Positions 20,215 through 29,798 are shown, counted from the first letter of the stretch. The stretch is 64,000 nt of DNA from Allocoprobacillus halotolerans (GCF_024399475.1 NZ_CP101620.1:1469608-1533607); one strand, 5' to 3'. Notes: generated by a model not told the origin, from the sequence alone. Numbers and translations are program-made.

Positions 20215-21618
20215 TTAAGCTACTGATTCCGTTGCTTCGTTCCTATAAACAAAGCGATGGATTTCACCATTGATATCAGAATACTGATAAATCTGTTTTC
20301 TGGTATTCTTTGGAAAATCTAAAGATATTGAATTGAAGAACGTATTTCGGGTTTCTTCTGGTAATCGCATGATATTTTCATGCATGATTATAAAACTGCT
20401 TTCGTTTTTCATGATTGAATAGATATATCTGGCAATGCGATTGGCAACTGCAATGACCGCTAATTTATGACGCTTTTTATTTCCGTTCTTCACTCTTTCA
20501 AATAAGTGTTTAAGAACAGGATTATGTCGTCTGGCAAATTCGGCAATCATGTAAAGAGCGTGTCTCAGGTATTTTGAGCCTTTCTTGGAAATCTTGCCCA
20601 TGATTTCCACAGACTTGCCAGAACGCTTGTTACGTGGTGATGAACCACTGTAAGAGACATAATGATCAGCATTTTTGAATCTGAAGATGTCTCCGGTTTC
20701 AGCGATGATAACAGCGGCAGTCAAAGGACCACAGCCAGTGATGGTCAACAGCAGACTGTAAACATTAAAAGTGGCAGCAAGCTTTCTGATATCTTTTTCA
20801 ATCAGTTTCAATTGTGTACGAATATGGATGATGCTTTCAACAGTGTTGGAAATAACATATCTCATATGATCGGATACATGTGGAACCAGTGTATCCTGAG
20901 CATAATTGAAAAGCTTATCAATCTTATCCATACTGCAGCGATGTCTAGTTGCTTCGTAAACAAGATGAAACACTTCATTTTTGGAAGCATTTATGATATC
21001 ATGCGAAGTAGGATATTGAGATAAGACAGCCAGGAAAGCAGCTGATTTAGGTTCAAAAACATACTGAAGTTCAGGGAAATAACAATCACAAAGGGCAATG
21101 AGACGGTTAGTTTCCTGAGAATAGAGTTTTTTAATCTGATAGTGTCTGTGAACGAGAGCCTTAAGATCTTGATATCCGTTTTTGTTTTCAAAAACAGAAT
21201 CTGAAACATATTTGACCTGATCATCAGTACCGATAATGGAACAGATGGTTTGAGCATCCAAAGGATCAGATTTAGATATATTATGGCTTTCTCTCCATTT
21301 ATTAACGAAATCCGTATTAAGCTGATGGATTTCTTCATCGCTATTACAGTTTTGTTTAATAAAGGTGTAGATATTAGTAGAATATATGCCAGTGACTTCC
21401 AAAGCAAAATAAGTGTGGAGACAGTACTGATCACTGGAATACTTTCTAACAGTATTTAAAAACTCAACAACTTCAGATTTAATAAACTTAAAAGATAATT
21501 TTTTTCTAAGGAAATGAGGTTTGACCGATCTTAATTCAGGGACAGCCAGAACAGCAGCATCAGCCTTGCCTTTAGAGACATCAATGCCAACATAAAGATT
21601 GTAATTGTAATTTTTCAT
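20215..21618 (-). CDS. IS110-family transposase
   Basis: 467 residues with the two-domain build of IS110 recombinases. The N-terminal RuvC-like DEDD domain has D in YVGIDVSKGKADAAVLA, E in FALEVTGIYS and D in KSDPLDAQTI. The C-terminal Transposase_20 domain carries the serine region ITGCGPLTAAVIIAETGDIF, FKNADHYVSYSGSSPRNKRS and the HALYMIAEFARRHNP segment. The gene looks complete. IS110 enzymes move seamless DNA circles guided by a bridge RNA. Confidence 0.93.
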   Translation of the reverse strand: MKNYNYNLYVGIDVSKGKADAAVLAVPELRSVKPHFLRKKLSFKFIKSEVVEFLNTVRKYSSDQYCLHTYFALEVTGIYSTNIYTFIKQNCNSDEEIHQLNTDFVNKWRESHNISKSDPLDAQTICSIIGTDDQVKYVSDSVFENKNGYQDLKALVHRHYQIKKLYSQETNRLIALCDCYFPELQYVFEPKSAAFLAVLSQYPTSHDIINASKNEVFHLVYEATRHRCSMDKIDKLFNYAQDTLVPHVSDHMRYVISNTVESIIHIRTQLKLIEKDIRKLAATFNVYSLLLTITGCGPLTAAVIIAETGDIFRFKNADHYVSYSGSSPRNKRSGKSVEIMGKISKKGSKYLRHALYMIAEFARRHNPVLKHLFERVKNGNKKRHKLAVIAVANRIARYIYSIMKNESSFIIMHENIMRLPEETRNTFFNSISLDFPKNTRKQIYQYSDINGEIHRFVYRNEATESVA

Positions 21619-21689
21619 AAAAAATGACCTTCTTTCTAAAGTATGTAAATGGTTTTGAATTGCACCTCTAAATCAAGACAAACGCAACC

Positions 21690-21868
21690 TCGTAAATGCG
21701 GAGACAAGTGAGAATACACTGCTGCAACAAACTCATTCGGGTATAAAGTACGCCTTGAACAGAGGATTAAGTCTTTTAGAAGCGGAACATAACAAGATGG
21801 CCGCAGGAGAAAAGAATAAAACCTTGATTCAAAACGAAACTATTATCTTAAAAAGAGAGTGTAGAAGC
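21690..21868 (-). ncRNA. Noncoding 5' flank of the IS110 transposase, bridge-RNA candidate
   Basis: About 180 noncoding bases, less AT-rich than the surroundings, directly outside the right inverted repeat and upstream of the transposase. It contains short pairing segments such as GGCCGCAGG and TTAGAAGCGG. In classical IS110 elements the bridge RNA comes from this side. This is the alternative to the 3'-side candidate. No fold could be computed. Confidence 0.35.
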
Positions 21869-21922
21869 AAGGATTTTTTAAACAACTGAGATATCTCAGT
21901 TGTTTAAAAAGAGAAATCCTTA
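21869..21922 (+). terminator. Large hairpin before acetyltransferase
   Basis: A perfect 26-base palindrome (21880-21905, half-site AAACAACTGAGAT), extended by AAGGATTTTT and GAAATCCTT outer arms. It lies between the IS110 element and the acetyltransferase promoter. It could be a terminator or the IS border. Confidence 0.55.
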
Positions 21923-21959
21923 ATTCAAACTTCTATACATATTATACGAGGAGAAAATT

Positions 21960-22538
21960 ATGAGTAGTGAATTAGAAAAGATGTATCGTGGTGAATGGTA
22001 TGATGCAAATAATGATCCACAAATAATAGAAATGCGTATTAAAGCTAAAGATTTATGCTTTGATTTGGATCATTTAAAACCAAGTGAGATGGAAAAAAGA
22101 AAAGATGTGATTACTCAGTTATTAGGTTATTATCCTGAAAATTTGGAGTTAATCAGTCCTTTTATATGTGATTATGGTCATTTGATTCATTTGGGGAAAA
22201 ATGTTTTTATCAATAGTTTTTGTTATTTTATGGATGGTGGCAGTATAACTATTGGTAATGATGTCTTTATTGGACCATATTGTGGTTTTTATACTGCCAA
22301 TCATGCAATGGATTATAAAGAAAGAAATAGTGGTATAGAAATTGCATTACCTATTCATGTTGGCAATAATGTCTGGTTTGGAGCGAATGTATCTGTGATG
22401 CCAGGTGTCACTATAGGCGATGATTGTGTGATTGGAGCAGGGAGTGTTGTGACTAAAGATATACCACCACATAGTTTAGCATGTGGTAATCCATGTCGTA
22501 TCATCAAACAATGGGATGAAAATCAGAAATCTTTCTGA
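21960..22538 (+). CDS. Maltose/galactoside-type sugar O-acetyltransferase
   Basis: 192 residues. The N-terminal mac domain (EKMYRGEWYDANNDPQI) leads into a left-handed beta-helix of hexapeptide repeats (ITIGNDVFIGPYCGFYT, IHVGNNVWFGANVSVMPGVT, IGDDCVIGAGSVVTKDI). The catalytic His is in TANHAMDY. It transfers acetyl from acetyl-CoA to sugars and forms trimers. Start supported by CGAGGAG. Single gene with its own terminator. Confidence 0.93.
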   Translation: MSSELEKMYRGEWYDANNDPQIIEMRIKAKDLCFDLDHLKPSEMEKRKDVITQLLGYYPENLELISPFICDYGHLIHLGKNVFINSFCYFMDGGSITIGNDVFIGPYCGFYTANHAMDYKERNSGIEIALPIHVGNNVWFGANVSVMPGVTIGDDCVIGAGSVVTKDIPPHSLACGNPCRIIKQWDENQKSF

Positions 22539-22550
22539 TTTTTTCTTTTT
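22521..22550 (+). terminator. Terminator overlapping the acetyltransferase stop
   Basis: AATCAGAAA and TTTCTGATT arms with a two-base centre, then TTTTC and TTTTTT. Confidence 0.8.
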
Positions 22551-22607
22551 TCTTCATAAATTATTCATATATGTACACTATAATATATACATTATAAATG
22601 GAGGAAA

Positions 22608-23933
22608 ATGATGGAAAGTTTTATTTATGATCAGTTAGGGATATTTTTTGTTTATTCTTTTATAGGATGGTTATTAGGAACAATACTAGCGGCTTATCGT
22701 CGTCATAAATTTATTGATGTTGGTTTTTTATATGGACCTTATTGTCCGTCTTATGGAATTTGTGGAGTTTTGTTTACGATATTCTTACATGAACTCAAAG
22801 GACAATGGTTTTTTCTATTTTTAGGTGGAGCGATTATTGCTTTTGTCGTTGTTTATTTGACTGGTTTTATTTTACAACAGATTTTTCATTATAAATGGTG
22901 GGATTATTCACATAAAAGATTTCAGTTTGGAAGTTATGTTCATATGCCTTATACAATTCTTTGGGGGTTGATGGCTGTTATCTGTATTGAATTTGTTGAA
23001 CCTATTTTATTAAGTGCTTTGCACCTCATACCTATATCAATAAGAGAAATCTTATTGATTATAGGGGTTGTTGTTATGATTATTGATGTTTTAGGAACAT
23101 TAACAGGGATATTAAGTACACGTTCGCGTGTCAAGAAGGGGCTTGTTAAAGAAGTTTCTGAAAACATGCAAAAAACAGCAGATCGTTGGGGTATGAAAAT
23201 ATCAGAATGGACATTAAAACATTTTGTATCAGCTTATCCACATTTAGATAAAAAGAAATTCTTAATACCCCCTCAAAAAGATCAAATCTTTGCGAAAGGA
23301 TGCTCTTTTTATAAACTTGTCTGGTTATTTTTTATAGGAGCTTTTCTTGGTGATATTGTGGAAACTATTTTCTGTTATATGACAACTGGGATTATCATGA
23401 GTCGTAGTAGTGTTGTTTATGGACCTTTTTCAGTTGTTTGGGGGCTAGGCTGTGCTGTATTGACTTTGCTTTTATATCAATATCGAAATAAAAGTGATCG
23501 CTTTATCTTTATGTTTGGAACACTTGTTGGTGGAGCTTATGAATATGCTTGTAGTGTTTTTACAGAAATTGTTTTTGGAACAGTTTTTTGGGATTATAGC
23601 CATTTGCCTTTTAATTTAGGAGGACGTATTAATTTATTATTCTGTTTTTTCTGGGGAATTGTCGCAGTTGTATGGATTAAGATGATTTATCCAGTTCTTT
23701 CTTCATGGATAGAAAAAATAACATATCGTAAAGGCGTAATCATCACATGGTGTTTTCTTGTTTTTATGACTTTAAATATGATTGTGTCAGGATTGGCTTT
23801 GACACGTTATTCACAAAGACAAAATGGGATTGTAGCCCAAAATGTTGTGGAAAGATATATTGATGAAAAATTTCCTAATGAACGAATGGAACGTATTTAT
23901 CCTAATGCGAAATTTCAAGTCAAAGAACGTTAA
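22608..23933 (+). CDS. CmpB-like putative ABC transporter permease
   Basis: 441 residues with two tandem copies of the CmpB/DUF1113 membrane domain. Each copy carries a V-x-YGP motif (GFLYGPYCPSYGICGVLF and SSVVYGPFSVVWGLGCAVL) and a WDYS motif (WWDYSHKRFQF; FWDYSHLPFNLGGRINLLFC). Each half has about six helices. Function is unknown despite the family name. The stop overlaps by four bases the stop of the convergent MocR gene. Confidence 0.85.
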   Translation: MMESFIYDQLGIFFVYSFIGWLLGTILAAYRRHKFIDVGFLYGPYCPSYGICGVLFTIFLHELKGQWFFLFLGGAIIAFVVVYLTGFILQQIFHYKWWDYSHKRFQFGSYVHMPYTILWGLMAVICIEFVEPILLSALHLIPISIREILLIIGVVVMIIDVLGTLTGILSTRSRVKKGLVKEVSENMQKTADRWGMKISEWTLKHFVSAYPHLDKKKFLIPPQKDQIFAKGCSFYKLVWLFFIGAFLGDIVETIFCYMTTGIIMSRSSVVYGPFSVVWGLGCAVLTLLLYQYRNKSDRFIFMFGTLVGGAYEYACSVFTEIVFGTVFWDYSHLPFNLGGRINLLFCFFWGIVAVVWIKMIYPVLSSWIEKITYRKGVIITWCFLVFMTLNMIVSGLALTRYSQRQNGIVAQNVVERYIDEKFPNERMERIYPNAKFQVKER

Positions 23934-25311
23934 TATTTTTCATCTAATAACTGGCATAATAATTCCATAGCAATAGGAATATCTTCTAAAGCAAGTCCAG
24001 AGTAGTTAATAACAAGGGTATGTAAATCCTGGGGTTGATGATAAAACTGAGAAAGCATACTGATGTTTAAGCCTATCTCTTGGGCTTTTTTAATATTGTC
24101 TGATCACTATCAGCAAGTGAGTAATGTAATAAGAAATGAAGACCAGCATTTTCTTCTGTAATTTGTATTTTTGAAAAAACAGGACTTTGTGAAAGTTGTG
24201 ATAAAAAAGCATCACGAATAGATTTGTAGTAGTTACGCATACGGTTGATATGTTTTTCAAAATGATGGTCTTCAATAAATTTAGCAAGAATGACTTGTTC
24301 TAGAAGCGATACACTGCAGGCATAGAAACCTAATTTTTGTTGGAATATTTCTACAAGATGAGCAGGTAAAATCATATAGCTGATACGAAATGATGGAGCT
24401 AATGTTTTAGAAAAAGTGTTCATATAGATGACACGTTCATTTTGATCAATTTGAAATAAAGGAGATAAAGGTTTTCCTCGCATACGAAATTCACTATCAT
24501 AATCATCTTCAATGATATAATGATCGTTTTGTGCCCATTTTAATAGTTCTAAGCGTCTTTGGATAGGCATTGTGATTCCAGTAGGAAAATGATGTTGTGG
24601 GGAAATATGAACAATTTGGGCTTGGCTGACATAAAGATTTTTCATATCGATGCCTTGTGAGTCTAAAGGAATGGGATGATAAGTCACATGGTTAATGTGA
24701 TAAACTTTTGAAATACTTTGATGTCCTGGATTTTCTAAAGCATAAATCTTGTCATGACCTAATAATTGAATTACAAGATTGTATAAATATTCACTTCCTG
24801 CTCCAATAATGATTTGTTCAGGTAAAACATTCATCCCACAAAAAGCATAAAGATGTAAGCAGATGGCACGTCTAAGACTATCACAGCCTTGATTGGGGGA
24901 ACGTGATAAAAGTTCCTGTGATTGTGAAGATAGGATTTGTCGTGTTATTTTAGACCATGTTGAAAAAGGAAATTGTGATGAAGCAACGGTATTGGATTTT
25001 AAATCTATACGATAGTTTTGTTGGGGAATTGATGAAAAGTTAGGCGTATGATGAGAAATATAATGGGGATAATGTAACTCACTGACAAAATAACCTTTTC
25101 TTTCTTTGGCATAGATATAACCTTCCAATAGCAATTGATGGTATGCATTTTCAACGGTAATTAAACTGACATTTTGATTTTTCGCAAAAGCTCTTTTTGA
25201 TGGAAGTTTTTCATGAGGTTGAATTTTTTGATGGATAATATCGTTTTTAATACATTCATATAAATATTCATACATAGGTTTATCTTCATGCTCGAAAGAA
25301 TATGTTAGCAT
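23930..25311 (-). CDS. MocR-type (GntR/aminotransferase) regulator, PdxR-like (apparent frameshift)
   Basis: An N-terminal GntR winged helix (PSKRAFAKNQNVSLITVENA with YHQLLLEGYIYAKERKGYF) is joined to a fold-type I aminotransferase domain. The PLP-binding Lys is in NTFSKTLAPSFRISYM, with IIEDDYDSEFR upstream. The frame ends early at 24073; adding one T at T6 24086-24091 restores AQEIGLNISMLSQFYHQP and the family C-terminus to a stop at 23930. It diverges from an ECF S component, the arrangement expected for PLP-sensing PdxR controlling vitamin B6 uptake. Confidence 0.85.
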
Positions 25312-25346
25312 AATAAGTTCACTCCTTTTTCCACATTATAACAAAT

Positions 25347-25391
25347 CTGGTCATATAAAAAAATATAAAACTGGCTATTTTCATATAACCA
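25347..25391. promoter_or_regulatory. MocR operator candidate
   Basis: The divergent intergenic region holds a direct repeat (CTGGTCAT at 25347 and CTGGCTAT at 25371) and an inverted pair (TGGTCATAT and ATATAACCA, ending 25391). MocR-type regulators bind direct repeats near their divergent promoters. Confidence 0.5.
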
Positions 25392-25433
25392 ATAATCGTT
25401 TATACTGTGTTACATATTAAGGGGGAATGAATC

Positions 25434-26020
25434 ATGAATACAAAGATATTAAAAATTGTTGTAGTGGGGTTAATGGCAGCATTGTGCTATATTTCTTTTA
25501 TGTTTTTACAAATTAAGATTCCAACGCCTGCAGGATTTACGTCTTTTCATTTAGGTAATACATTTTGTGTTTTAGCAGCTTTATTATTAGGTGGATTGCC
25601 TGGAGGTATCGCAGGAGCGATTGGTATGGGAATTGCAGACTTGTTGGATTCAGCCTATGTGCTTGTTGCACCCAAAACAATGATTCTCAAACTAGGTATT
25701 GGAATCATTACTGGTATTGTAGCGCATCGTATTTTCCATATTCAAAAAAAGCAAGGAGCAGCTTTATGGAAAGCAGTCCTTGTATCTACAATAGCTGGAA
25801 TGTTGTTTAATGTGATTGGAGAACCAATTTTTCTTATTTTTATACAGCTTTTATTTTAGGGGCACCAGATCATGCAGCTAAAGCCTTAGCATCATGGAAT
25901 GCCATTACAACTTCAGTCAATGCGGTACTTGCTGTTGTATTATCTACAATACTTTACATAATTATGGCTCCAAGGTTACAAAGCAATGGCATATTAAAGA
26001 AAATTGCACCGAAGGAATAG
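25434..26020 (+). CDS. ECF transporter S component, probable vitamin B6 uptake (apparent frameshift)
   Basis: Membrane protein of about six helices with the S-component look: FTSFHLGNTFCVLAALLLGG, GGIAGAIGMGIADLLD and APKTMILKLGIGIITG. It would bind a vitamin and work with shared ECF-A/A'/T energizing units encoded elsewhere. The frame breaks at T5 25828-25832; T6 restores IFSYFYTAFILGAPDHAAKA through to IAPKE at 26020. The specificity guess (pyridoxal or a related B6 form) rests only on the divergent MocR gene. An AAGGGGGAATGA ribosome site is present. Confidence 0.8.
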
Positions 26021-26039
26021 TGGAAATCTATTCCTTTTT
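26014..26039 (+). terminator. Terminator after ECF S component
   Basis: GGAATAG and CTATTCC arms with a seven-base loop, then TTTTT. The first arm includes the stop codon. Confidence 0.85.
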
Positions 26040-26059
26040 GTATTATAATATTAAAGGAT

Positions 26060-26136
26060 GCCGACATAGCTCCAATCGGTAGAGCAGGCCACTCGTAATG
26101 GTCAGGTTGCAGGTTCAAGTCCTGTTGTCGGCACCA
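26060..26136 (+). tRNA. tRNA-Thr (anticodon CGT)
   Basis: A 77-base cloverleaf can be folded: acceptor GCCGACA with TGTCGGC, D arm GCTC/GAGC, anticodon stem GGCCA/TGGTC around loop CTCGTAA (anticodon CGT, reading ACG), T arm GCAGG-TTCAAGT-CCTGT, and an encoded CCA end. All stems pair with only G-U exceptions. Confidence 0.93.
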
Positions 26137-26340
26137 TCTGAAATATTAAGGCTCTTGACACAGAGCCCACAAAATACTTTAGATCAAGATGTTCAATCAA
26201 ATATTCAATAAGTATTTTTTAAATCAAATATGTTGTTAATGATTTGAAGTATTTCAGGGTAAATCTTTTCTTTTTATTATAGAACTGAGCATTTAAGAAT
26301 TGACAAGTGATTCATAAGAGCTTATCATACATGAATTTGG
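26137..26340. other. Gene-free spacer after tRNA
   Basis: About 200 AT-rich bases with a GGCTCT/AGAGCC hairpin (26150-26168) that has no T-tract. No gene or attachment-site repeat of the tRNA end was found. Confidence 0.5.
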
Positions 26341-26352
26341 TTTTTTATATAG

Positions 26353-26380
26353 ATAGACGCATATGCGTCTATTATTTTTT
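26353..26380. terminator. Palindromic terminator
   Basis: Perfect 20-base palindrome ATAGACGCATATGCGTCTAT followed by TATTTTTT on the plus strand. Confidence 0.7.
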
Positions 26381-26445
26381 ACAAAAAGAGAAATAAATTT
26401 GTCAAAATAAAAAAAGTTATTATAATAAAGGCAAGGGGTGATTTG

Positions 26446-27288
26446 GTGGAAAAGAAATTAATATTTTTAGATGTGGATGGTACATTGACATTGCCTGATG
26501 GCAATGCTTCTTCTAAAGTTCAGGAAGCTATTAGACAAGTTCAAAAAAATGGACATGAGGTTTTTTTGTGTACTGGAAGAAGTTATGCAGGGACAAGACC
26601 TTTATTACCAATTGGTTTTGATGGCATTATTTGTAGTGCTGGTGGATATATTGAAGTTCATGGACAAAAGATTTTTGAAACATCTCTTTTAGATGAAGAT
26701 ATTCAAAAAGCAAGAGAAGTGTTTGATCAACATCATGTTTTATATAATTTAGAAACAAATTATATGACTTTTCAAGATGAAACAATGAATTATGAATTTG
26801 TAAAACATCGCTTAAAAGAAGGTGAAAATTTAAATTCAGAATTACAGCGTTTATTAAATGAACAAAAAGAACATTTCAATATTCATCCTTTAAAAGAATA
26901 TGATGAAAATCCAATTCCTGTTCAAAAAATATGTTTTATGTGTGAAACAGAAGACCAGTTAGTAGAACCAAAACGAGTTTTATCTGATAAATTTCATTTT
27001 GTGATTCATGAAATCTTTTCGCAAGATGTAATTAATGGTGAAATTATTTTAAAAGAAACAGATAAAGGAACTGCAGTACAAAAAGTTTGTGAATATTTAA
27101 ATATACCTATTGAAAACACTATCGCTTTTGGAGATAGCATGAATGATTGTGCGATGATTCAAGCTTGTGGTCGAGGTGTTGTCATGAGTAATGGTTCTGA
27201 AGAATTAAAACAGTATGGTGATGCCATTTGTGAAAGTGTTCAAGAAGATGGCATTTATCATGAATTGCATCGTTTAGGTTTATTTTAA
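26446..27288 (+). CDS. Cof-type HAD phosphatase
   Basis: About 280 residues. Motif I is IFLDVDGTLTLPDG, then FLCTGRSYAGTRP, GFDGIICSAGGYIEV, KGTAVQKVCEYL (Lys) and AFGDSMNDCAMIQACG. The start is GTG 26446 (or TTG 26443), eight bases after AGGGG. A TTGTCA-16-TATAAT promoter precedes it and a perfect terminator follows, so it is a single-gene unit. Substrate unknown. Confidence 0.9.
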   Translation: MEKKLIFLDVDGTLTLPDGNASSKVQEAIRQVQKNGHEVFLCTGRSYAGTRPLLPIGFDGIICSAGGYIEVHGQKIFETSLLDEDIQKAREVFDQHHVLYNLETNYMTFQDETMNYEFVKHRLKEGENLNSELQRLLNEQKEHFNIHPLKEYDENPIPVQKICFMCETEDQLVEPKRVLSDKFHFVIHEIFSQDVINGEIILKETDKGTAVQKVCEYLNIPIENTIAFGDSMNDCAMIQACGRGVVMSNGSEELKQYGDAICESVQEDGIYHELHRLGLF

Positions 27289-27316
27289 TCATAGCAAGAA
27301 AGCTATGATTTTTTTA
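27287..27316 (+). terminator. Terminator after HAD gene
   Basis: AATCATAGC and GCTATGATT arms, short loop, then TTTTTT. Confidence 0.88.
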
Positions 27317-27563
27317 AAAAAGGAATTCTATTATTAATCACTTCTATAAAATATATATTTTATAGAAATGATTTATTTAAACTGTTGTTAAAGCTTTCGC
27401 ATTTTGAATAAAATAAAAAAATTATAAAAAGTTGGAAATAAAAAAATTGCGTATATAAATAATAGGAGGGTTCTTATTAAAAATGAATATGTTTATAATA
27501 AGCAAATATTGTTGTATAATTTCTTTGAGCCCTCCTGGAATATTGTGAAAGGAGGAAACTATC

Positions 27564-28432
27564 ATGAAAATGAAAACGGATCACATAATTAAGGATTTCT
27601 TCAAGGACACCACTCGTTTTTCTGACTTGATGAACGCTATTCTATATGATGGTCAGGATGTCATTTAGCCTGTAGAACTTCAATTAATGGATTCAAATGA
27701 AATCTTTGTCGGTGAAGTTCTTTCCAAAGAAAGACGACGTGATGTCATCAAGTTGTGGAAAGAAAAAACACACAGGCTATTCTTGCATTGGAAGCACAGG
27801 GTCAAATTGATTTTACAATGGTGTCAAGAACACTTCTCTATGATGCATTGACCTACAACATGCAGGATAAGGAATCAAAGAACTACAAGATATTGCCCGT
27901 TGTTAGTTTAGTATTATTTCATGGTGAAGGGAAATGGACAGCTGCCTCATCATTGATGGAAAGAATGGATATTCCTGAAAATTTGAAGGGAATACCAAAT
28001 GATTGGAAGATGAAGATTGTTGACATCAAGGATTTGGATTATCACCTACTTGGAAATGAAGATAATCGTAATGTTGTCAAAGCGGTAAGGAAGATATGGA
28101 AAGATCAGTCTGACAATCTTAAAGGATTTTTTGTCACAAAAGCAGTGGCAAGAGTCATTGCCGTATTAACAGGAAAAGAAGAAATCTTAGACCAAATAAA
28201 AGGAGATGAAGGAACTGTGGCAATGTGGTCATTTTGGCAAGATATTGAAGATTTAGGTTTTCAGAAAGGAAAAATGGAAACATTAAAAATGATGCTAACG
28301 AATCTTTTTGGAAAACTTACACCTGAATTGACATTAAAAATTGAATTAAGTAATAAAGAAAAATTAAATAATCTTACATTACATATTTCAGACATTCATA
28401 GTGAAGCTGATGTCTATAAGATACTTGAATAA
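27564..28432 (+). pseudogene. Rpn-family nuclease/transposase (YhgA-like), broken
   Basis: After GGAGG the ATG at 27564 starts MKMKTDHIIKDFFKDTTRFS then DLMNAILYDGQDVI, the opening of Rpn/Transposase_31 proteins. It meets an in-frame TAG at about 27666 (family has Lys), then a shift at A6 27763-27768. The rest, from TQAILALEAQGQIDFTMVSR to the C-terminus, is open. The nonsense codon is a substitution, so this copy may be truly dead even if the frameshift is an artefact. The leader motif TTGCGTATATAAATAATAG at 27447 matches the intact Rpn gene's leader. Confidence 0.75.
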
Positions 28433-28437
28433 TACAA

Positions 28438-28476
28438 TAAAGGAATTTCGTTAATGATGGCGAAGTTCTTTTTTAT
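28438..28476 (+). terminator. Terminator after broken Rpn gene
   Basis: AAGGAATTTCG pairs imperfectly with CGAAGTTCTT and is followed by a T run. Confidence 0.6.
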
Positions 28477-28488
28477 CGTTTTTAGAAT

Positions 28489-28512
28489 CAAAAAAGCCTA
28501 CCGTAGTAGACT
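28489..28512 (-). terminator. Terminator of O-antigen-ligase-like gene
   Basis: Minus strand: AGTCTAC-TAC-GGTAGGCT hairpin followed by TTTTTT, touching the stop codon. Confidence 0.7.
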
Positions 28513-29708
28513 TATAAAGGTATTCTCTTTTTGTGAATATCAAATGAGCTGGCAATTAACAGATATAAGAAACCAGTTTGAACAAAGAAAATCGTATAAT
28601 CCAATACACCATGTATTAAAATCATAACTGTAAAGGAAACAATTAAAGCAACAAGTGTTTTATCTATTTTGAGTTTCCATAAGCGATATAATCTTTGAAT
28701 ATTAGAATAAATATATGGTGTAATTGTTAATAAACCAACAATTCCGAAGCATAGCAATGGATCAAGATAAATGCTATGTGCATGTTCTGTAGGATGACCA
28801 TTATACAATGAATAAATATGCATATATGTCATAGGACCTTCACCAAATAAAGGATGTGTTTTGATGTTTTGAATGGCTACTTCCCAAATACCAGCACGTG
28901 TCATGAAATAATCAATGATATTATCCACACGTGGAAACTGTGATGGATTAAATAAGAAATAAATGCAAACCAGAATGACAAGGGCTAATATTGTAGTACA
29001 AGTCTTATAATGCTTATCAATAATTAACATGATTAATATACCACCAGCTAATGCAGGCCATGCTGTACGACAAGCTGTTAATAATAAGACAAAAAGATTT
29101 AAAGCAATCACAGCGGCGTAATAAACAAATCTTTTCCATTCTAATTTTATATTTTTAATCTTTAATATTTTATAAAATGTTATACAAACAAAGAATTCTA
29201 TCATCATTGCATAATAATTCGCATTAAAGAAAACAGAATTGATACGATCTTGAGGTCTATTAAAAATAATAATCTCAAACTGATCAATATTTAAGTCTTT
29301 TAAAATACCAATATATTCAATTAAGCCATAAATAGCTGCAAAAATACTTAAGACAACAAGACAATTGGTAATATATTCAAATAATCTTAAAGTAATATGA
29401 ATGCGATAATACAAAACAAAAGATAAAATAAACAATAATCCAATACTACAAACAAGACCATAATAATTTTGGTAAACCAAAGAAACGATAGCACTTAATA
29501 AACAAAAATAAAGAATATATCGACTTTTAGGAATTTGTTTGTAGGCTTCTTGGATTTCACCTTTCCATAATAAACGCAGTGTTAAAAAAATAAGAATAGC
29601 CCCACACATATAGAAAGGTAAAAACATAGAAAACACTGCAACAATAATATATCTTTGATGATGTGTAAAATGTGTTTTTAAATAATCTATCCCAAAAATA
29701 AAAAACAC
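28512..29708 (-). CDS. O-antigen ligase (Wzy_C/WaaL)-like membrane protein
   Basis: 398 residues with 10-12 hydrophobic helices. The Wzy_C signature lies in the large loop: FNANYYAMMIEFFVC, LLTACRTAWPALAGG, HPLFGEGPMTY and HPTEHAHSIYLDPLLCFGIV with the conserved His residues. Members polymerise or ligate surface glycans on lipid carriers; in Gram-positives the target may be a wall or exopolysaccharide. The start is uncertain: GTG at 29708 lies right on a GGGAGG site. It stands alone, without a glycan gene cluster. Confidence 0.8.
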   Translation of the reverse strand: MFFIFGIDYLKTHFTHHQRYIIVAVFSMFLPFYMCGAILIFLTLRLLWKGEIQEAYKQIPKSRYILYFCLLSAIVSLVYQNYYGLVCSIGLLFILSFVLYYRIHITLRLFEYITNCLVVLSIFAAIYGLIEYIGILKDLNIDQFEIIIFNRPQDRINSVFFNANYYAMMIEFFVCITFYKILKIKNIKLEWKRFVYYAAVIALNLFVLLLTACRTAWPALAGGILIMLIIDKHYKTCTTILALVILVCIYFLFNPSQFPRVDNIIDYFMTRAGIWEVAIQNIKTHPLFGEGPMTYMHIYSLYNGHPTEHAHSIYLDPLLCFGIVGLLTITPYIYSNIQRLYRLWKLKIDKTLVALIVSFTVMILIHGVLDYTIFFVQTGFLYLLIASSFDIHKKRIPL

Positions 29709-29798
29709 CTCCCAAACGTATCTCTATTTTACAACATTTCTAAATTTATGTATACTATAAATAACAAAGATAACAAAAATGTAAGAAAAGAGGAAAAT

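Larger units (their letters stand above)
20087..21690 (-). mobile_element. IS110-family element (IS1111-like ends)
   Basis: One transposase gene between imperfect inverted repeats of about 28 bp: GTGTTTGTCCTGATTTAGAG at 20087 and, on the opposite strand, GCGTTTGTCTTGATTTAGAG at about 21687. Sub-terminal inverted repeats around the transposase are a feature of the IS1111 subgroup. The true tips may lie outside these repeats, for example toward 21860 on the right. No target duplication was seen, as usual for IS110. Confidence 0.75.

Noticed and set aside
20662-21459. Open frames on both strands inside the IS110 transposase
   Set aside because: Shadows of the 467-residue transposase.
26137-26445. 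Possible integrated element at tRNA-Thr
   Set aside because: No repeat of the tRNA 3' end, integrase or phage genes were found nearby.
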